Below, one piece after another: positions 15,009 to 22,591 of a stretch of DNA of 36,276 nt (positions are counted from its first letter, which is position 1; each line of letters begins with the position of its first letter). This stretch comes from a virus, in the IMG/VR virus record IMGVR_UViG_3300038701_001248, positions 1 to 36,276 of that record; one strand, given 5' to 3'. A program made the position numbers and the translations under genes. The notes beneath the pieces were generated by a model. The model had not been told where the DNA came from. It saw only the letters and a program-made list of their open reading frames with translations, and ran no database searches.

Positions 15009-15905
15009 TTAAATATTACTAAGTAGTTCTCTCCATAATTGTACACTATTGTTTACTCTTAGTATAGTGCCTTGCATATCTCTGGAGAAGATCTTGTTTA
15101 CATCTATATTAGTCATGTCCATGTTCAGCACTATTCCGTTGACATTATCCTCTACTAGCTGCTCTACCCCTTCCCAGGCTGTGACAATTACTGGAGTCCC
15201 GACCTGCAACGCTTCGGCCACCGAATAACAGTACCCTTCGTTGTCAGAAAGCTGAACAACATAGTCCGCGGCCTTCATATAGGGGTAAATGTCATTTCTA
15301 TTGCCACAAAATTGTACATGTGGTGATAATTCAGTCTTAATGCCCTCTACATAGCTCTTTATTCCCTCCCCGTATATTTGCCAGGAAAAAGGAATTGAGG
15401 CATCTTCTAGAGCCTTAGAGAGCGCTATTATTCTCTCAAACCCTTTCTTTGGTCTAATTCTGGAAGCCGTAACTAAATTTAATGCTGATTTGGTCTCAAC
15501 TATGTCTGGCATGTTTGGGATTACTACTGAGTCAACCCCGTAGTGCTGTTTCAGAGAGTCCGCAGCTGCTTGACCTACACTCACATGTAGATCTGCCTCC
15601 ACGGGCTTATACTTGATATTCCACTTATGGTACTCAGTATGAACTACTTGAATATATTTCTTTGCCTTGATCTGATGTGCTCCGCGGAATACACTGGAAA
15701 ATATACAGAGGTCACACTCTACGACTTGTCCTTCGTTCTTTACTACCTCACAATATCGCCTCATTTCTTCTAGACGTTCTTCGCTCTCTGTGGCCTCGTA
15801 TATGTATATGACTTCGTGATCCGTCATCTGTTTAACGAATACACGGTCCCATGTTTGGAGTCCACTCGCTCTATGGACTATTTTCTGATATAGGACTATG
15901 CGCAT
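15009..15905 (-). CDS. Glycosyltransferase, GT-B fold (GT4-like)
   Basis: 298 residues, short for the family. N-terminal Rossmann-like half (MRIVLYQKIVHRASGLQTWD, CDLCIFSSVFRGAHQI, YIQVVHTEYHKW), then the typical C-terminal donor-binding half: LVTASRIRPKKGFERII (about 140-156), WQIYGEG, VQFCGNRNDIYPYMKAAD, and the E-x7-E motif in NEGYCYSVAEALQVGTPVIVT (about 222-242). This matches Pfam Glycos_transf_1. Predicted to move a sugar from a nucleotide donor. AAGG precedes the start by 5 bases; overlaps the upstream transferase by 10 bases. Part of a four-transferase block; target unknown, virion protein or host surface being the main options. Confidence 0.85.
   Translation of the reverse strand: MRIVLYQKIVHRASGLQTWDRVFVKQMTDHEVIYIYEATESEERLEEMRRYCEVVKNEGQVVECDLCIFSSVFRGAHQIKAKKYIQVVHTEYHKWNIKYKPVEADLHVSVGQAAADSLKQHYGVDSVVIPNMPDIVETKSALNLVTASRIRPKKGFERIIALSKALEDASIPFSWQIYGEGIKSYVEGIKTELSPHVQFCGNRNDIYPYMKAADYVVQLSDNEGYCYSVAEALQVGTPVIVTAWEGVEQLVEDNVNGIVLNMDMTNIDVNKIFSRDMQGTILRVNNSVQLWRELLSNI
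15041..15056. promoter_or_regulatory. Operator-like 16-bp inverted repeat O5
   Basis: GTACACTATTGTTTAC, differing from the O1 site at a single base. Lies inside the 3' end of a glycosyltransferase gene. At the same offset as O1, O2 and O4 a minus-strand -10-like TACAAT (15043-15038) overlaps it; the -35 position 17 bases up reads TATACT (3/6). Candidate entry to the late unit beginning at 14990. Confidence 0.55.
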
Positions 15906-16984
15906 ATAGCCTTGAGATTCATGTTATAGATGTCTTTCTGTAGCTCCCATGACATTGCATTCGCAATACCTCTAGCCTGCTTATTCTCTGCCTCTATATT
16001 TCGAGCTACAAACCGAATGGTATTGATTAGGGAATCTACGCTTGCCTTAAATAGTGTGATATTCGTATGGGCCATAAATGAACCTGACGGCGTACAGTCA
16101 CATAGCCACTCGTTTGGTAGGTTTGTCTCATTTGGAGATGTGTTTGTCATCACTACTGGCATACCAGCGCTCAGCGCCTCCCACATTGGCAAGCATAAGC
16201 CCCCGTACTTTCTCGGTAGTACCATAATCTCACCCGAGGCAAACATCTCAGTATTATCTTGAATATCTTCTATCACTTCTAATCCACCTTTTAGTTGCCT
16301 AGTAGCTAGATTGATCATATCCTTGACCTCACGAAAATGATACTTAGCCCTATCATCGGATGGTGGTTGTAGGTAGATCTTGTAATTGAACTCATCACCC
16401 ATCTTCATTGCGGCTTGCAGAAACTGTAGAGTCCCGTTTCTATCATGTGCTGCTGGTCGACCAACTATGTGTACGAGGGTCTTGGCCTCTGAGAATTCCC
16501 TGAAGGGGATTTTGTCGGTATCAATAGGCACTGGCCAGTATCTAGTGTCTGCTAGGTCTAGGCTCTCTACGTGGCTTAATCCCCAGTATGATGGGGAAGC
16601 CAAAACATCGGGTGTTGGTAACCCTTTCTTTCTAAAGTAGTCTAAGAACTCGTAATTATATTGCTGCACCACCTTCACACCTTTCTTCTTTGCATATTCG
16701 TAGATGTAATAGTTGAGTGGGGTTTCACAGACAAAGACTACGTCCATCCCATCAACGAGCCACTCACATGATTCCTTGGAGAGATACTGCGGAGAGTTGC
16801 AATAATCTATAGTCAATTGGTGATCCTTCCCTTCTGGTAGATACCTCTCATGATGTGTCTGGACTTTGTTGTACCTACTTAGATCTGCAACTAGAACCTT
16901 TGCAGGCTCCATGTTCTTGAAGAAATCATAAGTTTGATACCCTAGCCCTGTATTGGTACTGTAAGCTAATAACCCGATTTTCAT
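15896..16984 (-). CDS. Glycosyltransferase, GT-B fold
   Basis: 362 residues. N-terminal MKIGLLAYSTNTGLGYQTYD is a GT-B start with the glycine loop; VDGMDVVFVCETPLNYY and YNYEFLDYFRKKG follow. Donor half: LVHIVGRPAAHDRNGTLQFL (about 170-189), KIYLQPPSDD, and GGLCLPMWEALSAGMPVVMT (about 283-302) with the Glu of the family motif. The Gly-rich TNTGLGYQT and the GRPAAHDRNG box are standard for family-1/GT4 enzymes. ATG 16984 overlaps the previous stop as ATGA and is preceded by GAATC. Substrate unknown. Confidence 0.85.
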   Translation of the reverse strand: MKIGLLAYSTNTGLGYQTYDFFKNMEPAKVLVADLSRYNKVQTHHERYLPEGKDHQLTIDYCNSPQYLSKESCEWLVDGMDVVFVCETPLNYYIYEYAKKKGVKVVQQYNYEFLDYFRKKGLPTPDVLASPSYWGLSHVESLDLADTRYWPVPIDTDKIPFREFSEAKTLVHIVGRPAAHDRNGTLQFLQAAMKMGDEFNYKIYLQPPSDDRAKYHFREVKDMINLATRQLKGGLEVIEDIQDNTEMFASGEIMVLPRKYGGLCLPMWEALSAGMPVVMTNTSPNETNLPNEWLCDCTPSGSFMAHTNITLFKASVDSLINTIRFVARNIEAENKQARGIANAMSWELQKDIYNMNLKAICA

Positions 16985-17169
16985 GATTCGAGGTCCCCAG
17001 TAAAGTTATGTACTCGTCGTAGCTCTTGTCTGAAGGCCTGGCTTATCTCTTCTTCTGTACAACCTCTACTTTGAAGGTCTCTCATGAGTGCCTCTAAGTA
17101 GTCGTTTGTAGTGATGTCACCATCCTCATACATTTCTATATAGGTTCTTGTGTCTTGTACTTGCTCCAT
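16981..17169 (-). CDS. Small helical hypothetical protein
   Basis: 62 residues, acidic, wholly helical in appearance (MEQVQDTRTYIEMYEDGDIT, EALMRDLQSRGCTEEEISQAF). Not recognised. ATG 17169 is preceded by TAATC and its TGA overlaps the next ATG. It sits between two glycosyltransferase genes in the same transcription unit and could be an accessory to one of them; no direct evidence. Confidence 0.65.
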   Translation of the reverse strand: MEQVQDTRTYIEMYEDGDITTNDYLEALMRDLQSRGCTEEEISQAFRQELRRVHNFTGDLES

Positions 17170-17178
17170 GATTAGTTG

Positions 17179-18795
17179 TTAAAAAGTCATATCGTATTTA
17201 GATTCTTCCCCTCTGCCATCTGTGTGATAGCTCCTCTTAATATCTCCAGGCGGGTGATAGATCCATAATTTATGCTTCATCCAGCCTTGGTTTTGCTCTA
17301 AGTTATAAGCTGTTGCTACGACACTGTGCATCTTATCCTCTATGAAAGTAACCGCTTCAGGTGTGAAGTGATCTCTCAGAATTCGTTCGTAGTACTCTTT
17401 GGTAGTTAGATGGGGTCTCTGAGACCATTGAATCGTTCTAACTACATCAATGCCACACATACTAATTGGTTCTTTGTCCAACATTAAGTATTCATGAACC
17501 TTCGGTATGAAAGCCTCGAAATGGAACCTTAATAGATCCGCATCCCGTGAATCAATCAAGGCCCTACATCCTACCCAATCGATGTCTCGATCAGCTGTAA
17601 TAGGTGTGTCATGTTCTACATATAGAATCTTATCGGTTTTAATCATCCCCATAATCCCCCTCATCATCCCAACTTGGTGTTTGTGTTCTTTGTATACTAC
17701 GGGCACGACATTCCACCATTCCTTATTAGCCTTCCAGAGCACCCGACTAATATACTCATCGTATTTCGCTCTCAGATGCTCTTGCTCCTCTCTTACACCA
17801 TCGAAGGTGATGATTATCTCCGCAGTAGGCAAGTGGGCACGTACAGTCCCGACAGTCTCTTCTATAATCGATGTGTCTGGGTTTGAGAGTACAGGGGATG
17901 TTGGAACTACTACCGTGATGTCATCACGCATTTCTACATCCTCACCGCTAATCTTGCCATAATCATCAATTAAAGCCCATTTCAGATCTCTCTTGTACTG
18001 TTGCCACCAAGCAAAAACCTCATTGCTCTTCGCTGTGTAAACGTCATTGTAATACTCGATCAGTCCGGGTAGAGTGCTCCAGTCCTCAATAATCGGGAAG
18101 GGTGGGTCCATACCGAATAGCATTTGCCAATAACCCGTCTTATCGCTCGATGGTGATAACGCATCCACAATAGGGATAGCCCCTGACTCTAGAGCTTCAA
18201 AAACACGGAAAGTATCTGGAGTTTCTGGACCTGAAGGACATGGTACTACCCTAGCCCTAGCCATTTTAGCTACATACTCTTCAGGAGCTAATCCTTGAGT
18301 AAATCCTGCCGTCTCTAGTAGTTCACCTCCGGGTAAATTCCTAAGTTCCGAAACGCATTGAAATCTCCTAGTATGTGTCACTTGCCCGGCAAAGTAATAA
18401 CCTAGATCTTTCTCTGGGCGTTCCTTGGGTAGTTTCGTCATATGTGGAGTGGTCCCGCAACCTATGAACCTATTCACGTGAGGATGGGGTACTCCCGGCT
18501 TTGGAGTCGCCTGCCAGATAATCATATTCTCGTGTTGTAATCTCTCTATAGGAAAGTCATTAGCTTCGTCTCCAGTTATGATCAGTACAACACCGCTAAA
18601 CTGACTCAAGTGCCTTTGCAGCTCCTCTACATAATTAACATTCTGCATACCCGGAAGTATCAATACCTGATCAGGACAAATATCATCCCTCGTAAAGATC
18701 GGGTCGTGGCTAATGATTTGCTCTAGTAGATGTTGGTCCCAATAGCCCTGTTCTGGAGCGTCTGGGTTGAAGTTGATATGTCGTACGGGGATCAT
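17179..18795 (-). CDS. Two-domain glycosyltransferase (exostosin-like plus GT-A-like)
   Basis: 538 residues. The N-terminal domain (about 1-285) ends in an exostosin/GT47-like donor region: YYFAGQVTHTRRFQCVSEL (133-151), ARVVPCPSGPETPDTFRVFE (181-200) and ALESGAIPIV (201-210). A second domain begins at DDITVVVPTSPVLSN (291-305), followed by AEIIITFDG (325-333), the helix HQVGMMRGIMGMIKTDKI, then LYVEHDTPI with Glu394-His395-Asp396 as a probable DxD-type metal site. That order fits a GT-A fold. A bifunctional enzyme could add two sugars in sequence. Starts with an ATGA overlap with the small gene upstream. Domain calls rest on motif pattern only. Confidence 0.75.
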   Translation of the reverse strand: MIPVRHINFNPDAPEQGYWDQHLLEQIISHDPIFTRDDICPDQVLILPGMQNVNYVEELQRHLSQFSGVVLIITGDEANDFPIERLQHENMIIWQATPKPGVPHPHVNRFIGCGTTPHMTKLPKERPEKDLGYYFAGQVTHTRRFQCVSELRNLPGGELLETAGFTQGLAPEEYVAKMARARVVPCPSGPETPDTFRVFEALESGAIPIVDALSPSSDKTGYWQMLFGMDPPFPIIEDWSTLPGLIEYYNDVYTAKSNEVFAWWQQYKRDLKWALIDDYGKISGEDVEMRDDITVVVPTSPVLSNPDTSIIEETVGTVRAHLPTAEIIITFDGVREEQEHLRAKYDEYISRVLWKANKEWWNVVPVVYKEHKHQVGMMRGIMGMIKTDKILYVEHDTPITADRDIDWVGCRALIDSRDADLLRFHFEAFIPKVHEYLMLDKEPISMCGIDVVRTIQWSQRPHLTTKEYYERILRDHFTPEAVTFIEDKMHSVVATAYNLEQNQGWMKHKLWIYHPPGDIKRSYHTDGRGEESKYDMTF

Positions 18796-19025
18796 TTCTC
18801 TTCTGTGGTAACAACTTCTTCAGGCTGCTCGTTTCCTATGCCCTTCTTGTTGTGTATCTCCGTCTTGACTAGTATCTCTATTGAGTTGTTCTTATGTGCC
18901 CTCTTAAAGTGCGCTTCTAGGGCATCTAGACAGCCCTTCAGGAGTATATGAAACATTGCTAACTGCTCTTCATTTGGAACTCTTACTTTTATCTTAGCTG
19001 TTTGTGTTACTTTGATCTTCTTCAT
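18792..19025 (-). CDS. Hypothetical small protein in glycosyltransferase block
   Basis: 77 residues, MKKIKVTQTAKIKVRVPNEEQ... ending VVTTEEK. Short beta start then an amphipathic helix (LAMFHILLKGCLDALEAHFKRAH) and an acidic tail. No family recognised. Overlaps the upstream gene by 32 bases and the downstream transferase by 4 (ATGA). AAC AAAC precedes ATG. Confidence 0.65.
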   Translation of the reverse strand: MKKIKVTQTAKIKVRVPNEEQLAMFHILLKGCLDALEAHFKRAHKNNSIEILVKTEIHNKKGIGNEQPEEVVTTEEK

Positions 19026-19245
19026 GTTTGTTATTGGTAAATGATCTCAGTGCTAGCTTTTCTGCATTCTCTCTGGTCATGTATAGCTGGACACCTAAAT
19101 CCTTAAATAAAAGTTCTAATACCCACTCGAGCGCGATTTCTTGCCCTTCATCCTTAAGCTCAATATCTAAGTCAACATCTCCTAGGTCTAGAAACTCACT
19201 AGACGATCGGTCTACTATTTTTGTGTTTACGGTTATGGACTTCAT
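18994..19245 (-). CDS. Hypothetical small protein in glycosyltransferase block
   Basis: 83 residues, acidic: MKSITVNTKIVDRSSSEFLD, then DLDIELKDEGQEIALEWVLE and LYMTRENAEKLALRSF. Not recognised. Its N-terminus (MKSITVNTKI) resembles that of the next protein (MKKIKVTQTAKIKV), and both continue into a helix, so the two may be diverged copies of one family. It overlaps the CgeB-like gene by 47 bases. Confidence 0.62.
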   Translation of the reverse strand: MKSITVNTKIVDRSSSEFLDLGDVDLDIELKDEGQEIALEWVLELLFKDLGVQLYMTRENAEKLALRSFTNNKHEEDQSNTNS

Positions 19246-20227
19246 TGATCGTATTTAATATTTCGGTTAATCGATTGGTGTATGTATGGTCTGCTTTAGT
19301 TCTGTGATGACCCCTAAATCTTATTGCTTCCCGCTCTTCATCGTTTTGGACGTAGTAATCAATTAGATACTTGAGTTTCTCAAAGTCTCCGAAAGGGTAG
19401 GTAATGATCTCCGCCTTGTGTGTGTCTACAGGGTGATGTTCGACATTCAGATCATTGAACGTGTAGTTCTGAGTATTAAACATTGTTTCGATCCCCTCTA
19501 TGTAGGGGTGGATCATAAACCCTCCACGTCCGGTCACTTCAAATAGCCTATCTGACAGATACCATGGGTAATCGAAATTCTTACACAGAGTATCCCCGAT
19601 AACTACTTTTGTCTGTCCATATAGTTCATTAAGTCTCGCCCCCCTCATCTTGGGAATGTGGCTGTGATCGTAGTGCTTAAAACGATCTCCGTAGGTATTT
19701 TCTAGCCAACTGATCAACTGACTCCTGTAGGGCCACTCTCTATGGTAATTACGTGAACCGGTAAATACAATGTCATGTTTGAATTGATTGACTGAGGGGA
19801 GCATAAAGGTTTCATCCTTAAATACTCCAGCAGGTAGAAAGAAGGCCTGTGGCATGTTCTCTCTCTCGTTGAGATAGTCAACCATTAACCGGTCAACTGA
19901 GAAGAAATAATCTATATTCCAGTAAGGATCGTTTTCTAGGTCTTTCTCTCGCTCAATACCTAGCCATAAATCGAGATGATAGCCGACTGTGGGGATCCCA
20001 GCCTTCTTGATGATTGCTAGCACCTCTTTAGTGCCTTCTATACCCCAGCCATGCGTATGGACCCAAAACAGCATGTCGCACTTCAGGGCTATATCTTTTA
20101 CCTGCTCTGCTGTAACTTGGTTCTCTTGAAGTGAATACACCTCATGACCCATCGCTAACAAAGTCTCTCGGTAGTGGTATTCGGATGAGTAACTAACACT
20201 AAAGTTACCTAGGAATGCGATTCGCAT
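19199..20227 (-). CDS. CgeB-like glycosyltransferase (GT-B)
   Basis: 342 residues. Opens MRIAFLGNFSVSYSSEYHYR (Rossmann start), then CDMLFWVHTHGW, PTVGYHLDLWLG (about 81-92) and DYFFSVDRLM, the set seen in CgeB/DUF3880-type proteins. The C-terminal half has HDIVFTGSRNYHREWPYR, YGQTKVVIGDTLCKNFDYPWYLSDRLFEVTGRG in pieces, and GGFMIHPYIEG, the CgeB-type donor end (Glyco_trans_1_2). CgeB proteins glycosylate spore surface proteins in Bacillus; phage relatives are usually unassigned. First transferase of the block, 19 bases after the helix-turn-helix gene. Confidence 0.8.
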   Translation of the reverse strand: MRIAFLGNFSVSYSSEYHYRETLLAMGHEVYSLQENQVTAEQVKDIALKCDMLFWVHTHGWGIEGTKEVLAIIKKAGIPTVGYHLDLWLGIEREKDLENDPYWNIDYFFSVDRLMVDYLNERENMPQAFFLPAGVFKDETFMLPSVNQFKHDIVFTGSRNYHREWPYRSQLISWLENTYGDRFKHYDHSHIPKMRGARLNELYGQTKVVIGDTLCKNFDYPWYLSDRLFEVTGRGGFMIHPYIEGIETMFNTQNYTFNDLNVEHHPVDTHKAEIITYPFGDFEKLKYLIDYYVQNDEEREAIRFRGHHRTKADHTYTNRLTEILNTINEVHNRKHKNSRPIV

Positions 20228-20246
20228 GTTGCTTTTTACTAATAGA

Positions 20247-20477
20247 TTATGTGTCTTTGTCGTCTATATTAGACTCTAGCCCGAGGACTTTCAACGCCCT
20301 GTAATACTTCTCTAGGCTCATTACTGACTCTCTCCGGACCCATTTGTATACAGTCATCTTCGGTACACCCATTAGTTCTGCGAATTGTGGTACAGATAGG
20401 TTTTTTTCATCTAGAGTTTCCTCTAGTAGTAGTAGGAATTTTTCTACTTGTTCTTTTCCATCGCTCATTGATTTCAT
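20247..20477 (-). CDS. Cro/XRE-like helix-turn-helix regulator
   Basis: 76 residues, MKSMSDGKEQVEKFLLLLEE.... Clear helix-turn-helix at about residues 29-52 (SVPQFAELMGVPKMTVYKWVRR), followed by a helix with LEKYYRALKVLGL, as in small Cro/C1 DNA-binding domains; no dimerisation domain beyond it. An internal Met4 is a second possible start. The ATG is about 6 bases from the expected transcription start of the promoter candidate at 20490-20518, and the 16-bp repeat O4 overlaps that promoter. This makes autoregulation plausible and the protein the leading candidate to bind all five repeats. Confidence 0.82.
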   Translation of the reverse strand: MKSMSDGKEQVEKFLLLLEETLDEKNLSVPQFAELMGVPKMTVYKWVRRESVMSLEKYYRALKVLGLESNIDDKDT

Positions 20478-20489
20478 TTAATCTTAACT

Positions 20490-20518
20490 ATTGTAAACTA
20501 TTTTTGACTAGTTATAAA
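20490..20518 (-). promoter_or_regulatory. Promoter candidate P4 before HTH/glycosyltransferase unit
   Basis: Minus strand TTTATA (20518-20513), 17 bases, TACAAT (20495-20490): 4/6 and 5/6 to sigma70 consensus. The 16-bp repeat O4 starts inside the -10. Predicted start lies about 6 bases before ATG 20477, giving an almost leaderless message. Confidence 0.55.
20493..20508. promoter_or_regulatory. Operator-like 16-bp inverted repeat O4
   Basis: GTAAACTATTTTTGAC; shares the first 10 bases (GTAAACTATT) with O1. Sits in the 20-base gap between the gene ending at 20498 and the HTH gene, covering the spacer and part of the -10 of P4. Confidence 0.7.
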
Positions 20519-20797
20519 CCCCTTTACCTTAATTTCCCAAAGCCTTTTAATGTCATGTCTGGCCTGGATGGTATGGTGGTTCTGCCTGCAGGTTTCATGA
20601 TAATCAGCAAGAGTTTCTTCCATCAATTTGGTAATCATAGGTTCAAATTGCTCCAGTAACTCGCCCTTTGCCTGCTGAACGCTCTCTCTGCGTCTTTCGT
20701 AGTCTCTGCGCTTCTTCCACTTCCGAATCGGCCTAATGATCTCTACGTAGATACGTCGTTTTGTCTGTTGTATTAATTCGTTTGTTCTTTCTTTCAT
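20498..20797 (-). CDS. Hypothetical basic coiled-coil protein
   Basis: 99 residues, strongly basic N-terminal half (LIQQTKRRIYVEIIRPIRKWKKRRDYERRR) then helices rich in Glu (LLEQFEPMITKLMEETLADYH). No family recognised. The Arg/Lys clusters suggest nucleic acid contact. It lies between the winged-helix gene and the HTH gene, the last gene before the O4 site. Confidence 0.65.
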   Translation of the reverse strand: MKERTNELIQQTKRRIYVEIIRPIRKWKKRRDYERRRESVQQAKGELLEQFEPMITKLMEETLADYHETCRQNHHTIQARHDIKRLWEIKVKGFITSQK

Positions 20798-20801
20798 AGT
20801 T

Positions 20802-21104
20802 CTATAGTAACGGTAATTGATCTGCGGGTGCTCTATTCAGAGTCCACAGGTACACCAGTTTCCCATATTTCCCGGTGACTTGCTGGTTAGTCTTGGAAAT
20901 CAATCCTCGATTAGTCAGCGTGTTCATAGATCTCACGATCGAGCTTCTAGGATACTTCCCTAGTTTATCTTCGACATCATGGGAGCTGAAGTACCCTCCT
21001 GGGTTATCGGCAAACAATCCGAATATTATCTTGTCTTGCTTGCTAGTTAACTTATTAGCCTCCTCTAGTAGTTCACCTGTTAGATGTGTTGTGTTGTAAT
21101 ACAT
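20802..21104 (-). CDS. Winged-helix (MarR-like) DNA-binding protein
   Basis: 100 residues. LTSKQDKIIFGLFADNPGGY, then FSSHDVEDKLGKYPRSSIVRS and MNTLTNRGLISKTNQQ..GKYGKLVYLWTL: helix, recognition helix and two-stranded wing of a winged-helix domain. Likely a phage transcription regulator or a replication-associated DNA-binding protein. TAATG overlap with the nuclease gene. It is a second candidate for the factor binding the 16-bp repeats, though MarR-type proteins usually need a dimerisation region that is barely present here. Confidence 0.72.
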   Translation of the reverse strand: MYYNTTHLTGELLEEANKLTSKQDKIIFGLFADNPGGYFSSHDVEDKLGKYPRSSIVRSMNTLTNRGLISKTNQQVTGKYGKLVYLWTLNRAPADQLPLL

Positions 21105-21787
21105 TAGTTTAGAGTAATTGTGTTTAGATAATCTCTACAATCAGCAATCCTCAACTTTAGGGCCTCAATGTCTTCTTCGTTGTATTCGACTTCATAAACC
21201 CTCATTCTTAACTTCGGATCAATATCATCGAACTTCATCCATCTATCTACTCGATCATCCATATCTGCCTGTTCTTTACTTCCTTCATCATAGCCTCCTA
21301 GATACTGCTGTCTGCTCTTCTCATCCGCGATTAGATGTTCTGGAGAATTCACCAGTGTATATACTAATTCCGCCTTCTTCTTTCCCGTTAACCACATATA
21401 GCCTTGAAGTTGCCAGTAGTACATTTTCTCGACGGAGTCTTTCGCCATGAAGGTCCTCATATTCCAAGCTGTCTTCACATCGATCACGAGATCCCCATGG
21501 ATAATATCCGGAGTTCCTTTGATGAAGTCATTCTCAAGAGTCTCCGAGTTCTTCACATATAAAGTATTTCGGTTCTCAGTTAGTAGTGTTAGTGAGTCCT
21601 CTTCCGCAAAGTTACCTTTCTCCGTATACTTGCTTGAAAACTCCCAGTGTCTGTCATAGACCTCCCCAATGAATATGTCTTTTAGATTTGTGATTGTTGT
21701 TTGTGCCAGCTTGTCTTTCTTGACCCTAGGGTTGGTCATTAGGTGACCTAGGCTAGAAGCTCTGAATTTATGTTGTGAGAAGTCCAT
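21104..21787 (-). CDS. YqaJ/lambda-exo-like recombination exonuclease
   Basis: 227 residues, PD-(D/E)XK fold. Residues RASSLGHLMTNPRVKKDK at the start are the YqaJ entry motif; TEKGNFAEED (about 55-64) gives the first acidic residue; GTPDIIHGDLVIDVKTAW (91-108) holds Asp94 and the D-V-K triad; YYWQLQGYMWLTG (123-135) carries the conserved Gln. Degrades one strand of dsDNA ends to feed annealing. Neighbour is the Rad52-like protein 3 bases upstream, the usual exonuclease/annealase pair, with SSB close by. Confidence 0.9.
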   Translation of the reverse strand: MDFSQHKFRASSLGHLMTNPRVKKDKLAQTTITNLKDIFIGEVYDRHWEFSSKYTEKGNFAEEDSLTLLTENRNTLYVKNSETLENDFIKGTPDIIHGDLVIDVKTAWNMRTFMAKDSVEKMYYWQLQGYMWLTGKKKAELVYTLVNSPEHLIADEKSRQQYLGGYDEGSKEQADMDDRVDRWMKFDDIDPKLRMRVYEVEYNEEDIEALKLRIADCRDYLNTITLN

Positions 21788-21790
21788 TGT

Positions 21791-22432
21791 TTATTGGCTA
21801 ATATTTAATTCATTGAATCTTTTATCGTAGAGTTCTTGTAACTCCGGCGTATTCACATACTTTTTTGCTTCTTCTAGGTCCTCTGAAGTTTTAGCATCCA
21901 GGATCCACTTGCTTATCCGCTCGAATTCCTTCTTTGCCGTCACCTCATCTAGGTCAGGGCTAGATACCTTCACCTCTTTGAAATCATCCCCGCCATAGAT
22001 GTCTGCTGCGATGCCAATCGAAGAAGCGCATTTCTTAAGTGAGTCACTGGCTGCAGCCTTTAGGTCATTCCCTACATCTAGAGGGATGTCTGAGTTCTTC
22101 TTCTTTACAATATCCTTGCGTCCGTATTGCATTTTAACTATCTGACGATCCCCGACCCTACATGTAAGTTTCCCTTTTACGATCACCTGTCTATCTAAGA
22201 TCTGTTCATCGATAATCTCGAAGTCCCAATCCCATCCAAACATTAAGTTTAGACACTTAGTAATGTAGGAGACACTGACGAAGTCCCATGTACCTCCGCC
22301 CTTGGCAGGCCTGGTCTTTATGTACTTCTTGGGTGTTTTGCTGAGAATTATATTGATCTGCTCATTTGTGAGCATTAGATTGTCTGACTTATCTAGTTCT
22401 CTTCTGGTTACTCGTGCGACTTTATTTTCCAT
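21791..22432 (-). CDS. Rad52-family single-strand annealing protein
   Basis: 213 residues. The Rad52/Rad22-type core is readable: YIKTRPAKGGGTWDFVSVSYITKCLNLMFG in parts (about 37-66), WDWDFEIIDEQI, LTCRVGDRQIVKMQYGRKDI, and DVGNDLKAAASDSLKKCASSIGIAADIYGG (about 118-147), the helix that lines the DNA groove. The remaining C-terminal helices (KKEFERISKWILDAKTSEDL) probably mediate partner contact. Anneals ssDNA with the exonuclease downstream. It begins inside the end of a small membrane protein gene. Confidence 0.88.
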   Translation of the reverse strand: MENKVARVTRRELDKSDNLMLTNEQINIILSKTPKKYIKTRPAKGGGTWDFVSVSYITKCLNLMFGWDWDFEIIDEQILDRQVIVKGKLTCRVGDRQIVKMQYGRKDIVKKKNSDIPLDVGNDLKAAASDSLKKCASSIGIAADIYGGDDFKEVKVSSPDLDEVTAKKEFERISKWILDAKTSEDLEEAKKYVNTPELQELYDKRFNELNISQ

Positions 22433-22586
22433 AGTGAAGGTTATAAGAATCAGAAGTAGAGATTTTGAAGATAGTGTAGCCTAGGACAAACCACCCTAGG
22501 GCATCCACTCCATTGAGCACTAACGGATCTCCTGTGGCTATTAGCATTGTGCCAACTAGGAGCCATATTGCCTGTTTGAGCTTCAT
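22422..22586 (-). CDS. Small membrane protein (54 aa)
   Basis: 54-residue ORF: MKLKQAIWLLVGTMLIATGD, then PLVLNGVDALGWFVLGYTIF and a polar tail ending HYGK. Two hydrophobic segments (about 7-19 and 30-41) separated by a short Asp-containing turn, positive N-terminus. First gene after promoter P1. TTAACTGAA sits 5 bases before ATG. Overlaps the annealase start by 11 bases. Function unknown; could be a membrane-level early protein such as superinfection exclusion. Confidence 0.78.
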   Translation of the reverse strand: MKLKQAIWLLVGTMLIATGDPLVLNGVDALGWFVLGYTIFKISTSDSYNLHYGK

Positions 22587-22591
22587 TTAAG

